This document shows positions 54,986 through 64,000 of a stretch of DNA of 64,000 nucleotides, piece by piece. Position 1 is the first letter of the stretch. Every line of letters begins with the position of its first letter. Under the pieces are notes generated by a model. That model had not been told where the DNA came from, did not search any database, and worked only from the letters and a program-made list of their open reading frames with translations. The translations under genes were made by a program, and so were the position numbers. The stretch is from Gymnothorax reevesii. Taxonomy: Eukaryota; Chordata; Actinopteri; Anguilliformes; Muraenidae. The DNA lies in the NCBI GenBank assembly GCA_029721435.1, contig CM056574.1:4973001-5037000 (forward strand). The letters are read 5' to 3'.

Positions 54986-57900
54986 ATGGATGATTTCTTG
55001 GCATCACCAACCGTAGGGGTTTTGAAGTCTTTTAAAAAGACAGAACTGCTAGAAATTTGCAGACAGTTGGAGCTGACAGAGGTAAAACCAGCCATGCGAA
55101 AAGCAAGACTGGCTCGAGAGATAGTTGAATATTACATTGATGAAAATGTGTTTGCACCAGGAGATCTGGAACAGTTTCCAGTGGAAAATCCAAATATAGA
55201 AATGGAACTTAAATTAAAAATGCTAGAGATTGAAAGGGAGGAAAGAGAAAAAGAAAGGGAGGAAAAAGAGAAAGAAAGGGAAGAAAGAGAAAAAGAAAGG
55301 GAGGAAAAAGAGAAACAAAGAGAATTTGAGAGGGAAGAAAAAGAAAAACAAAGGCAGTTTGAGTTAGAAAAATTAGCAAGAGAAGAAAAACAAAGAGAAT
55401 TTGAGAGAGAGAAAGAGGAAAGAGCAGAAAGAGAGAGACAGAGACAGAGAGATTTTGAATTAGAGAAATTCGATAGAGAAGAAAGACTCCAAATGGAGCA
55501 ACTAAAAATTAAAATTGAAACTAAAAATAAATTTTGTGCCAGTCAGGAGGTAAAACTGGTGCCTCCATTTTCAGAAAAGGATGTTGACAACTATTTCCAG
55601 TGTTTTGAAAAGGTAGCAAAGAGTTGCCAGTGGCCAAAGGAACACTGGCCTCTGATGTTGCAAACTGTCCTCAAGGGTAAAGCTCAGCAAGCCTATTCGG
55701 CTTTGTCTGCAGATGATTCCTCTGATTATGAGGTTGTCAAAAAGGTTATTTTGATAGCTTATGAGTTGGTTCCAGAGGCTTACCGACAGAAATTCAGAGG
55801 TCTGAAGAAATCTGAAAATCAGACTTATGTTGAATTTGCTAATGAAAAGCAGGTTTGCTTTGAGCGCTGGTGTACTTCTATGGAGGTCAAGGATGATTTC
55901 AACTCACTAAAAGAGATGGTGTTAGTTGAAGAATTCAAGAACTGTGTTAAAGATGATGTTAAGACCTACCTTAATGAGAAGCAAGCACTGAATTTGCAAT
56001 CAGCTGCCAAATTTGCAGATGAATATGTTCTCACACATAAGTCCAAATTTCAGTCTAGCAGTAACAATAGACGGTCCCAATTTCAGAAAAAGGGTTATGG
56101 TGATACCCAAGATTCCTCACCCAAAGACAAAGACAAATCTGGTGATGGTGCGCAGAAATCCAGTAACAGGTCTGATCAAAGTGTGAAAGCTGACAGTGAC
56201 AGAAGTGGTCTAGTTTGCAGATATTGCAAGAAATCTGGTCATGTTACAACTAACTGTTGGTTCCTTAAAGCTAAAAAAGAAAAAGAAAAGGATACCAAAC
56301 CAAATGCCTTTGTGAAAACAAGGTTAGAAACCCCTGTAGTAGATAACCAATCTGCTAAATTGCCTGCTTCTTGTGGGGCTAAAAAGCCTGATACAGCTGA
56401 CTTCGTGAGGGAGGAATTTCTTCCATTTGTGCCAGAGGGATTTGTGGCTCTGAATGAGCATACTACTCCTGTCCCCATATATATCCTAAGGGATACCGGA
56501 GCTTCTCAGTCACTTTTGTTGATGGACTCCTTGGAGTTACGTGATGAGACCGCTTCAGGGGATTTCATACTTGTACAAGGTATTGAAGGGAGGACTGTAT
56601 CTGTACCCCTGCGCTCTATATTCTTGAAGTCAGATTTAGTTACAGGACAGGTAAAGGTGGGACTTATGTCAAGTCTACCTATAAAGGGTGTTTCTCTGTT
56701 GCTAGGCAATGACCTGGCTGGGGGCAAAGTAGTTCCCCCTGTACATCTTACTTCACAGCCGAGCACTGAAGATGGGGATGAGGACCCATCTCTGTATCCT
56801 TCTTGCGCAGTGACTCGTGCTATGGCCAAGAAGGCTAAAGAAGAAGATGATGTGGTGCCGTCCAGTACATTGAATAGTCAGGACTCGGGTGGTTCGCCTC
56901 ATGACTCTGATTGGCCTACTATGGTTTCTCCGTTTGAGGACTTATCAGATACTTTTATCAGTTCTCTATTCAGCCTGCCGGATGGGTCTGGTGATTCTGA
57001 TGTGTCTGGAGACTTGTCTCTGTCCAGAAAGCGGTTGATTGAGGAGCAAACTAATGATCCTGAAATTTGTGTACTAAAGAGGAGAGCCTTTCCTGATAAA
57101 GAAATAGACGCAGTTCCAGTTGGGTATTATCTCAAGGATGGTGTGTTGATGCGGAAGTGGCGCCCTCCTGATATCCCTGCCAATGCAGATTGGGCAGTGG
57201 TCAAGCAAATTGTTGTTCCGAAGGTCTACAGGAATGAGATCTTAACAATGGCTCATAGTTTACCTTTAGGAGGTCATCTTGGTGTTAACAAGACTGTTGA
57301 TAAGATCATGAAACACTTCTTTTGGCCTGGGCTTCGGAAAGACGTTTCCAACTTTTGCAAAACCTGTCACACTTGTCAGGTAGTTGGAAAACACCAGTTA
57401 GACCCACCTGTAGCTCCATTGCAGCCTATCCCAGCATTTGGGGAGCCATTCTCTAGGGTCATTGTTGATTGCGTTGGTCCATTACCCAAGACTAGATCTG
57501 GAAATCAGTACTTGTTGACAATCATGTGTGCATCTACCAAATTCCCCGAAGCCATACCTCTACGTAACATCAAGGCAACTGCAATCTCGAAGGCTTTGAT
57601 AAAGTTCTTCACGTTGTTTGGCCTTCCCAGGGAAATTCAGTCAGACCAGGGTAGCAATTTCACTTCAGGATTGTTTCAGCAGGTTGTGTATGAACTAGGT
57701 GCAAAGCAGATTCTTTTTAGTGCCTATCATCCAGAAAGTCAGGGTGCCTTAGAGCGGTTTCATTCCACTCTCAAGACAATGATGAGGACTTATTGTTATG
57801 ACCATGAGAAAGACTGGGATGAAGGGGTTCATTTGCTGTTGTTTGCAGCTAGAGAAGCAGTGCAGGAGTCTACTGGATTCAGTCCATTTGAGCTAGTGTT

Positions 57901-58354
57901 TGGTCATGAAGTGAGAGGACCTTTGCTATTATTGAGTGAACAATGGCAAGAGAAAGAGCCGCATATCAGTCTGTTAGACTATGTTAGCAAGTTCAAGGAA
58001 AGATTGCGTGCAGCTTGTGACCTTGCCAAAGAGAACTTGAAATCAAGTCAGGGAAAAATGAAAACTTGGTATGATCATAAGGCTAGAAGCCGTGAGTTTA
58101 AACCAGGAGAAAAGGTCCTTGTGTTGTTTCCCTTGCAGTCCAATCCATTGCAGGCTAGATTTCATGGTCCTTATGAAATTCTGACAAAACTCAATGATCT
58201 CAATTACATTGTGAAGACTCCAGATAGGAGAAAACCAAAACAATTGTGTCACATTAACATGCTGAAGCCTTATCATGACAGAAATGCTAGGGTTGCAGCT
58301 GTCACTTCAGATCCTCCAATGGCCGAGATGTGTGAAGATGAGGGGGAGTTTTAA
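54986..58354 (+). CDS. gag-pr-int: gag-protease-integrase polyprotein, family B
   Basis: 1122 residues from ATG 54986; the frame is open slightly upstream, but the first ATG fits the family A start. Order: a SAP-like two-helix segment (about 10-60, LKSFKKTELLEICRQLEL); a highly charged coiled coil (about 75-190); the capsid with a SCAN-like end (about 265-350, YELVPEAYRQKFR, LVEEFKNCV); a zinc knuckle CRYCKKSGHVTTNC (about 410-423); protease RDTGASQSLLL (about 500); the integrase zinc finger H-X6-H with CKTCHTC (about 755-800); the core D (IVDCVG), D (SDQGSNF) and E (ALERFH), the last two separated by exactly 35 residues; and a GPY/F-type module (ARFHGPYEI). It ends at TAA 58352. The enzyme set is Gypsy-like, but integrase precedes reverse transcriptase. 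All catalytic residues are present. Confidence 0.95.
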   Translation: MDDFLASPTVGVLKSFKKTELLEICRQLELTEVKPAMRKARLAREIVEYYIDENVFAPGDLEQFPVENPNIEMELKLKMLEIEREEREKEREEKEKEREEREKEREEKEKQREFEREEKEKQRQFELEKLAREEKQREFEREKEERAERERQRQRDFELEKFDREERLQMEQLKIKIETKNKFCASQEVKLVPPFSEKDVDNYFQCFEKVAKSCQWPKEHWPLMLQTVLKGKAQQAYSALSADDSSDYEVVKKVILIAYELVPEAYRQKFRGLKKSENQTYVEFANEKQVCFERWCTSMEVKDDFNSLKEMVLVEEFKNCVKDDVKTYLNEKQALNLQSAAKFADEYVLTHKSKFQSSSNNRRSQFQKKGYGDTQDSSPKDKDKSGDGAQKSSNRSDQSVKADSDRSGLVCRYCKKSGHVTTNCWFLKAKKEKEKDTKPNAFVKTRLETPVVDNQSAKLPASCGAKKPDTADFVREEFLPFVPEGFVALNEHTTPVPIYILRDTGASQSLLLMDSLELRDETASGDFILVQGIEGRTVSVPLRSIFLKSDLVTGQVKVGLMSSLPIKGVSLLLGNDLAGGKVVPPVHLTSQPSTEDGDEDPSLYPSCAVTRAMAKKAKEEDDVVPSSTLNSQDSGGSPHDSDWPTMVSPFEDLSDTFISSLFSLPDGSGDSDVSGDLSLSRKRLIEEQTNDPEICVLKRRAFPDKEIDAVPVGYYLKDGVLMRKWRPPDIPANADWAVVKQIVVPKVYRNEILTMAHSLPLGGHLGVNKTVDKIMKHFFWPGLRKDVSNFCKTCHTCQVVGKHQLDPPVAPLQPIPAFGEPFSRVIVDCVGPLPKTRSGNQYLLTIMCASTKFPEAIPLRNIKATAISKALIKFFTLFGLPREIQSDQGSNFTSGLFQQVVYELGAKQILFSAYHPESQGALERFHSTLKTMMRTYCYDHEKDWDEGVHLLLFAAREAVQESTGFSPFELVFGHEVRGPLLLLSEQWQEKEPHISLLDYVSKFKERLRAACDLAKENLKSSQGKMKTWYDHKARSREFKPGEKVLVLFPLQSNPLQARFHGPYEILTKLNDLNYIVKTPDRRKPKQLCHINMLKPYHDRNARVAAVTSDPPMAEMCEDEGEF
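55236..55470 (+). repeat. Purine-only repeat tract encoding the gag coiled coil
   Basis: Imperfect 12-24-nt units such as 'gaaagggaggaaaaagagaaa' encode EREEKEKEREEREK-type sequence. One strand is almost free of pyrimidines. The length differs from the copy at 6723-7104. Confidence 0.85.
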
Positions 58355-59821
58355 GATGATGAACCTAGAATTAAAGCTGAAGTTCTTTCATGTAAATTGT
58401 CAAACACTGAAGTGTTGCAAAATCTTGATGTAAAACTCCAGCACTTAGAACCCTCACAGAGAGATCAGTTTGAGAGGTTGATCAAGAAATATGAGGATCT
58501 GTTTCCTGATGTTCCAAAGAGAGTTTCTATAGCCTCTCATGATGTAGATGTTGGTGATGCCAAACCAATAAAACAGCATCCATACCGGATGAATCCTGAA
58601 AAAAGAAAGATTGCTGAGAAAGAGGTTGAGTACATGTTAGAACATGATATTATCAGACCCTCCAACTCCGATTGGAGTTCACCCTGTGTGCTAGTTCCCA
58701 AACCTGATGGAAGTACTAGATTCTGTACAGATTATCGCAAAGTCAATGCTGTAACTAGAACTGATGTGTTTCCAATACCTAGGATTGATGATTGTATCGA
58801 TAGAGTAGGGCAAGCAAAGTTTCTGACCAAGATTGATTTATTGAAGGGTTATTGGTGTGTGCCTTTAACTGAGAGGGCCAAGAGCATCTCTGCTTTTGCC
58901 ACACCATCTGGATTGTACCAGTATGAAGTCCTACCCTTTGGCATGAAAAATGCCCCAGCCACGTTCCAAAGGATGATACAGTCTACAATCGCCGGATTGC
59001 CACACACGGGTGCGTACATCGATGACCTGATCACATGGAGTGACTCCTGGGAAGAACATCTAAAAGATGTAGAGACGTTGTTCCAGCGCCTGACCCAGGC
59101 TAACCTGACTGTTAACCTGAGCAAGAGTGACTTTGGTTGTGCTACTGTCACCTATCTTGGCTACATCATAGGCCAGGGTAAGGTGGCACCCATAAATGCT
59201 AAAGTCCAAGCCATCATGGACTTTCCAGTTCCTGACAACAAAAAAGCTTTGCGCCGCTTCCTTGGAATGATCGGGTACTACCGCAAGTTCTGCAAGAACT
59301 TTGCTGAGATTGCTCTCAGTCTAACTAACCAACTGAAGAAAGGCGTAAAGTTCACCTGGGATGATGCATGCCAGAGAGCCTTCGATCACCTGAAGTCTCT
59401 GCTGTGTCACTTCCCCGCGCTCAAATCTCCTGACTTCAACAAACCGTTCTCCATCGCGGTCGATGCTAGCGACCAAGCTTGTGGATCTGTGCTCCTACAG
59501 AGAAGTGACTCTGATGACATTGAGCATCCCGTGGCATACTTCTCCAGGAAGTTCAATCGCCACCAAAGGAACTATTCCACAATAGAGAAGGAACTGTTGG
59601 CTCTGGTCCTTTCTTTACAACACTTTGAGGTTTATGTTTGTACAGGACAAAAGCCAATGATTGTGTACACTGACCACAATCCGTTAATGTTTTTGAGTCA
59701 GATGAAAAACAAGAATCGGAGATTGTTGAATTGGAGTTTGATTTTACAGGAGTTTGACTTGGAAATTAAGCATGTGACGGGTACAGACAATGTAATTGCT
59801 GATTGCTTATCCCGTGCTTGA
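58355..59821 (+). CDS. pol: Reverse transcriptase-RNase H, family B
   Basis: Continues in the same frame directly after the TAA at 58352-58354; the first internal ATG is at 58397. It opens with a linker (SNTEVLQNLDVKLQHLEPSQ) shared with the uninterrupted family A protein. Reverse transcriptase motifs: HPYRMNPEKRK, PCVLVPKPDGSTRFCTDYRK, FLTKIDLLKGYW, LPFGMKNAPATFQ, the catalytic YIDD (about 59017-59028) and LGYIIGQGKV. The connection is RRFLGMIGYYRKF. RNase H has D in IAVDASDQ, E in NYSTIEKELLAL and D in VYTDHNPL. It ends ADCLSRA. Expression would need readthrough of the TAA or reinitiation; otherwise the stop is a recent inactivating mutation. Confidence 0.95.
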   Translation, partial: DDEPRIKAEVLSCKLSNTEVLQNLDVKLQHLEPSQRDQFERLIKKYEDLFPDVPKRVSIASHDVDVGDAKPIKQHPYRMNPEKRKIAEKEVEYMLEHDIIRPSNSDWSSPCVLVPKPDGSTRFCTDYRKVNAVTRTDVFPIPRIDDCIDRVGQAKFLTKIDLLKGYWCVPLTERAKSISAFATPSGLYQYEVLPFGMKNAPATFQRMIQSTIAGLPHTGAYIDDLITWSDSWEEHLKDVETLFQRLTQANLTVNLSKSDFGCATVTYLGYIIGQGKVAPINAKVQAIMDFPVPDNKKALRRFLGMIGYYRKFCKNFAEIALSLTNQLKKGVKFTWDDACQRAFDHLKSLLCHFPALKSPDFNKPFSIAVDASDQACGSVLLQRSDSDDIEHPVAYFSRKFNRHQRNYSTIEKELLALVLSLQHFEVYVCTGQKPMIVYTDHNPLMFLSQMKNKNRRLLNWSLILQEFDLEIKHVTGTDNVIADCLSRA

Positions 59822-59946
59822 ATGTGTATATATATATATCATGTGTTTGAATCTTGTATGATATGTATATATAGACAAGTGTTCACTTAACCATTTTGTA
59901 TTGAAAAGAAAAATTTTGCCTTTATGAGTCAAAATTTTTCCCTTTT

Positions 59947-59956
59947 GGAATGGAGG
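59947..59956 (+). promoter_or_regulatory. Polypurine tract, family B
   Basis: GGAATGGAGG abuts the 3' LTR. It carries one T, so it is less perfect than in family A. Confidence 0.7.
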
Positions 59957-60461
59957 TGTAATGTGAATATAGGCCACTAGATGGCAGTATTTACCTTTTA
60001 TTTGTTAAGCTCAGACTGGAGTCATGTTTAGACATGTCCTGGACATGTCTGGGGCAAGTCTCAGAAAATTAAAAAAAAGAGGTCTAAATGTGGGTGGGGT
60101 CTGTAAAAGAGTATATAAGGAAAAGAATTGAGACAGTAAAGTAGGAGGAGAAATTGCAAGAAGAAGGATACATGTGACCAGACCTGTCATTTCTGTTCAA
60201 GACCTGTGAAGTTTTCTTTTGTGGATTTTTGCCTTTGTTACAGCATTTTCTTCATCCAGGACATCACCAAGCCACCCCACCAAAAAAGGACTGTAATTAT
60301 TTCTGTTTTTATTATTTATCAATCTTGGTCTTTAGTTGTAGGTTGTTATTAGTCTTTGTCTTTGTTAAAAATTAAATGTGTTTTAGTTGTTAAAACTGTG
60401 TTTGTCATCCCTTGCTGTTGCTGTTGTGTTATAAATGTAATAACAAATTGGGGCCATAACA
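59957..60461 (+). repeat. 3' LTR, family B
   Basis: 505 bp. Differences from the 5' LTR: c/t in 'ggtctg-aaaag', tg/ga in 'attgcaa--agaagg', c/t in 'aaatg-aataac'. Confidence 0.95.
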
Positions 60462-60465
60462 CAAG

Positions 60466-60984
60466 GACCATCCCAGCTGCTATCAGCGACAGTTTCAAAA
60501 GTCTGTCATGGTTTGCATTAGTGCTCTCCACATGAGCAACTTGCACATTTGTTTAGGCTACATTGACGCGGAAGGGTACACGCACAATTTGGGACAACAC
60601 ATGATGCCCTCTAGGCTTCGTCCTTTTTTTCAGCAGGACAACACTTAGCCACTGAGTGTGCGTAACGAGACAGCAAGGGTTCGTAGTCACAGAATGTGGG
60701 TCAGGCTACTGCTTCCGAGCCGGACATGACTCCGCATGAAAACGTGTTGTGGATTATGAAGTGCAAAATACGACGATAGATTCTCCAGAATACTGACCAA
60801 TTGATTTCTAAAATCAAGCAAGAATGGGGGGAAAAATCTGCTCTTGAAATTCCACCAATAAGTGCTCGCAATTCCAAAACAACGACTGAGAGTTATTAAT
60901 CAACTACGTGTCAAGTAAGCATATGCTCACGCTACCCTTGACCTCGATGGAAACAGGTAGTCACCTCGTGCGAAGCCTCATTTT
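60466..60984. other. Unassigned flank
   Basis: No gene or repeat recognised. Confidence 0.4.
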
Positions 60985-61040
60985 CATAGATAGATAGATA
61001 GATAGATGGATGGAAGGATGGATGATGGATGGATGGATAG
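60985..61040. repeat. GATA/GGAT simple repeat
   Basis: Runs of agat, then ggat units. Confidence 0.9.
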
Positions 61041-61304
61041 ATGCTACCTCTCAGGTAGCCCAGGAAAAAAGTGACATTGCGGACTGATAAACATGTACTC
61101 ACCCCAACTTTATTGGAATGTGTTGCTGGCATCACATTTTGAAATACCTGTTATTTTCAGGAAAAAAGCATTACTGTTGATGTCAAACATAACATAATTT
61201 TGTCTTTGTACTTTCTTCAACTGGATACAGGTTAAAAGGGATTTACAAATTGCTGTATGCTGTTTTTACATTTTACACAATGTTGTAAGTCTTCTTGAAT
61301 TAAG

Positions 61305-61385
61305 GCTGAATTATTATTGTTGTTGTTAATAATTATAATAATAATAATATCAGTAGTTGTAGTAGTAGTATTAGTAGTAGTGTAC
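61305..61385. repeat. Trinucleotide-rich simple repeat (ATT/AAT/AGT)
   Basis: Successive runs of ttattg, aataat and tagtag units. Confidence 0.85.
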
Positions 61386-62224
61386 ATCATCAAGCAATGT
61401 ATTTAGGAAATGCTTTTTTCCCGTAATGTGGGTGACCAGTTCAGTTCATGATGTCGGTCCCCAGCTGTGTTCCTCTCACAGCACATTTCATGCTTCAGAG
61501 ACTCCAGTGACAGACACTGAAAGTGACATGCAGCTGCTTCTGGAACCATCCCAGGAGAGAACAGAGCACTTTACCGACTGCCTCAGGGTCTGATTCGAGC
61601 AACAACATCGTCCAGATCCTCAAGGCAAATGTTGGTCTGTTTCCTGAGCTCTTTTTGTTTGAGAGCCAGAGTGAAATGGGGTTGTTTGGGTTCAAAGGGA
61701 TTGTACTTTTCCCAGCTGGCTGTTCCAGGATCCGTTAATCATCAAAGCGGGGAATGATATGCTGATTTTGACCTGTTATTATGGGTCCTCACAATCACAG
61801 TCAGGTACAGAGTTTTCAGAAACGAAAGTACACAGGAATAAATGTAATGAAATAGTTTTCCCTTATGTTTGAGCTCAACCCGATGGAGTGATTAACTGTT
61901 TGCATTAAATGCATCCGTTTTTCTTCAAGGGTGCCAATAATTCTGCACTTCACAGTATGTGACTGGAATGTTCTTCCCTGACTGAGACTCAACCATTAGC
62001 ACTTTTTACTCAAACTAGCAGATGTAACGGCTGCCAACAGTAATTGAAGGCTGTGGTGATCGTGATGATCGACTTTGAATTATGAAAATAAAAACATTTA
62101 AATAAACTATAAAGAAAAGATCTGCTGGCTGTGCTATCCTACGGCTAACTTGTACTGAATCAGAATATTTATGCCGGCCTTAACATACACACGTACGCAG
62201 GCACGCACGCACACACTCACATAA
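61386..62224. other. Unassigned sequence
   Basis: Contains a short Tc1-type terminal word (gggtgccaataattctgcact, 61929-61949) and an alternating CA-rich run (62190-62220). No gene recognised. Confidence 0.4.
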
Positions 62225-62820
62225 GTCCTGATAAGGAATCAGGTAGACACCAGATGCGGGGAGATGGGAATGAGGATTTATTAAACAAACAAAACAGGCA
62301 CGAGGGCCAACAAAAAACTTGGCCCAAAGGGTTGCAAAAAACAAACTGAGGTAAGCTACACAGAGCTATAAAACAATAAATGCAAAAGGCAAAAAACAAA
62401 AGGCACTGGAAACTCCAGGCAAGAAGCACAAGAAAAATAAATAACCAGACTATGTATATATTCGAAAAACAAGAGGCTGGGACAAGACCTGAAACTAGAA
62501 ATGCTGGGGAAATCTTGACAAGAACTTGGCTACACTTGCACATGCAATGAGACGCGAGACACTGTCTGCCAGCCAACTTCCACCGCATCCAGATAAAGGC
62601 TCAGAAATCATGACATGAGGGGTAACACCTGGAGAGAGAGAAACAAGAGGCATGGCAAGATCAAGACATGGACAGAGATTGGATGACATGACCTGCTCAT
62701 TGAGAGAATGAGCGTGCTCAGCTTAAGTACCAATTAAGTATGCAGTTTGGAAGCAAGCATGAATGGTAAGAACAGAAAAGCACAGCAAGATCTTGAAATA
62801 GCAAAGCAGGAATCATGACA
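62225..62820 (-). mobile_element. LTR of a teleost Gypsy-type element, minus strand
   Basis: On the minus strand it begins TGTCATGATTCCTGC at 62820, has a TATA-type box (inverse of gtatatattcg, 62453-62463) and an AATAAA signal (inverse at 62277-62283), and ends near 62225-62229. ATAA occurs on both sides (62221-62224 and 62821-62824) as a possible target duplication, though the inner end would then lack the usual CA. Overall layout resembles the LTR at 50118-51295, but the sequences differ. Confidence 0.6.
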
Positions 62821-62824
62821 ATAA

Positions 62825-63065
62825 ACTCCCTGTCTAAATTAGTAGTATTAGTAATGTGCCTATCTAAGAATTACACCAACCCAGTGAGTGTTAGTAAATG
62901 TTAGTAACTTAAAAACAGTTAATTGTCAATTAAGCTTAGAGAGCCCCGAATCAGCACAGCACAGAAGGAAGAGGGAAATACCAAAGCCAACCCAGAGCTC
63001 TGAAATGTGCAACAACGAAGGCACGGGGCGGAACGCAGACAAGCGGTGGAGTGGCATGGCAGACC
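62825..63065. other. Unassigned sequence
   Basis: No feature recognised. Confidence 0.4.
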
Positions 63066-63240
63066 TGGCATGAAACAAAACATGGAAAAGTAAAAACATG
63101 GACATGGAATGAAACTTGAAATGTAAAATCCTGAAACAAGAAACTGTTAAAACTATGACATGAACTATGAACATGAACTATGATACATGAAACTATGAAC
63201 TATGAAATCTAGAACATGAAACTGTTAAAACCATGAATAA
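63066..63240. repeat. Degenerate tandem repeat of 'aactatgaacatg' words
   Basis: ACATG/GAACTATG/CATGAA words recur every 10-20 bp, suggesting a decayed short tandem repeat. Confidence 0.6.
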
Positions 63241-63244
63241 TACT

Positions 63245-63265
63245 GTTCTGGCCAAAGGCCAGAAC
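63245..63265. repeat. Perfect 9-bp palindrome
   Basis: GTTCTGGCC, AAA, GGCCAGAAC. Confidence 0.9.
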
Positions 63266-64000
63266 CCTGGAACACAACAAGTCCACATTCGCATAATTAG
63301 ACACAGAGGATGCACACACTCTTGTGTGCACTGACACTAGCATGAACACACGCGCAGAGACCGGAGAAGCGAGAGGAATCACTGGCACAGTCAGGTGCAA
63401 CTTGGTGACTCTGTCCAAAACGACAGTCACTTGATGTGCTTCCAGAACCCCACAGTCGTTACTGTGACAACCTTGTGCACCAGCTGGGGGACCCTGGCCG
63501 GGGGGGGGGGGGTGTCACAGAAAACCCCAGTGCACTCTGGGAGCCTCACCACTCATGTCGCCCACCCTTCAGTTAGATTCCAACAAGGTGGAGGGGGTGT
63601 CTATCAATCTACCCTACACAATTAAGGATTTATAAATAAACTATTTTCTCCAAAAAGGCTGCAGTGTCATTTCAAAGCAAAATAAAAGTTAATCATATTT
63701 ACCTGTGACTGAGTTAAATTTACTTATGACTTAGAACATGTGAGATGGTCTCCAGTGAGTTGGCAAGATGAAATCTGACTTGACTTTTTCACCTGAAGGC
63801 ATTGAATTTACGTCAGCAACTGGGTCCCACAAACAAATTAGTAGGTGACGTAAGATAGTGATGACATGATATCCTTGAATGCAAAAAAATTTCTTCCCCT
63901 CATCCCCACCGACCCCCTCCTAGTAACCCCATCGCTCCCCCTCCCGTCACGCGCGCTGCTTTGTAGCATGCGGGTCCGAAAGGCTCTTACCGTGTCTGTC
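63266..64000. other. Unassigned sequence to the window end
   Basis: A G12 run lies at 63501-63512. No gene or recognised repeat. Confidence 0.4.

Larger units (their letters stand above)
54362..60461 (+). mobile_element. Full-length, nearly intact Gmr1-like LTR retrotransposon, family B (integrase before reverse transcriptase)
   Basis: 6.1 kb flanked by CAAG (54358-54361 and 60462-60465). The two 505-bp LTRs differ at only about four positions, indicating a recent insertion. The internal region holds one reading frame from ATG 54986 to 59821 coding gag, protease, integrase, reverse transcriptase and RNase H, interrupted only by a TAA at 58352-58354 between integrase and reverse transcriptase. 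Relatives in the window are the deleted copy at 6444-7510 and the solo LTR at 10284-10787, so the family has been active repeatedly in this genome. Confidence 0.97.

Noticed and set aside
54986..59821. Domesticated host SCAN or integrase gene
   Set aside because: It is enclosed by near-identical LTRs, a primer site, a polypurine tract and a target duplication, so it is a retrotransposon.

Overview
The window is a stretch of ray-finned fish (teleost) nuclear DNA that consists mostly of transposable elements inside AT-rich, gene-poor sequence. The vertebrate origin comes from a guanylate-binding protein (GBP) gene with vertebrate-type introns. The fish assignment comes from the repeats: Gmr1-like LTR elements, a tRNA-derived SINE, LINE tails ending in ATGG repeats, hAT and Tc1-type ends, and teleost Gypsy LTRs. 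No bacterial-style features are present. The species cannot be named from the sequence alone.

Layout. 1-275: an LTR end of Gmr1-like family A. About 1250-4590: a large inverted repeat with 1.2-kb arms. 4792-6230 (minus strand): three consecutive coding exons of a GBP GTPase, the only recognisable host gene. 6444-7510 (minus): a shrunken Gmr1-like family B copy with 4-bp target duplications. 7630-8035: three tandem repeat units. 8414-11340: a putative class II element that carries a palindromic element (9116-10222) and a family B solo LTR (10284-10787). 14420-15500: interspersed repeat R1, copy A. 15790-17890: a dead LINE. 18166-23993: a full-length family A element. 24150-30410: mixed repeat debris with a tandem hairpin repeat and an LTR-like block. 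30555-36712: a 6-kb L1/Tx1-like LINE. 38385-41140 (minus): R1 copy B, split by a pogo-like element. 41150-49880: fragments of several LINEs, a Gypsy integrase, a Tc1-type end and a stem-loop MITE. 50118-51295: a solo LTR split by a SINE. 51578-54079: a hAT-type element with 8-bp target duplications. 54362-60461: a full-length, young, almost intact family B element. 62225-62820 (minus): another LTR.

The most interesting system is the pair of full-length Gmr1-like elements. They are Ty3/Gypsy-type retrotransposons by protein similarity, but integrase lies upstream of reverse transcriptase, the order typical of Ty1/Copia. Their gag carries an N-terminal SAP-like segment, a charged coiled coil, a SCAN-like capsid end and a zinc knuckle. 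Family A has a primer-binding site matching tRNA-Gln. Family B has a tRNA-Pro-type site split by a 3-nt insertion, and its LTR end contains an apparent relic of an older LTR end plus primer site. Four insertions in the window have complete 4-bp target duplications and show three states: full-length, internally deleted and solo LTR.

Limits: all similarity statements come from reading the sequence and from remembered family motifs. No alignment or database search was run, and repeat boundaries marked as approximate were judged by eye.
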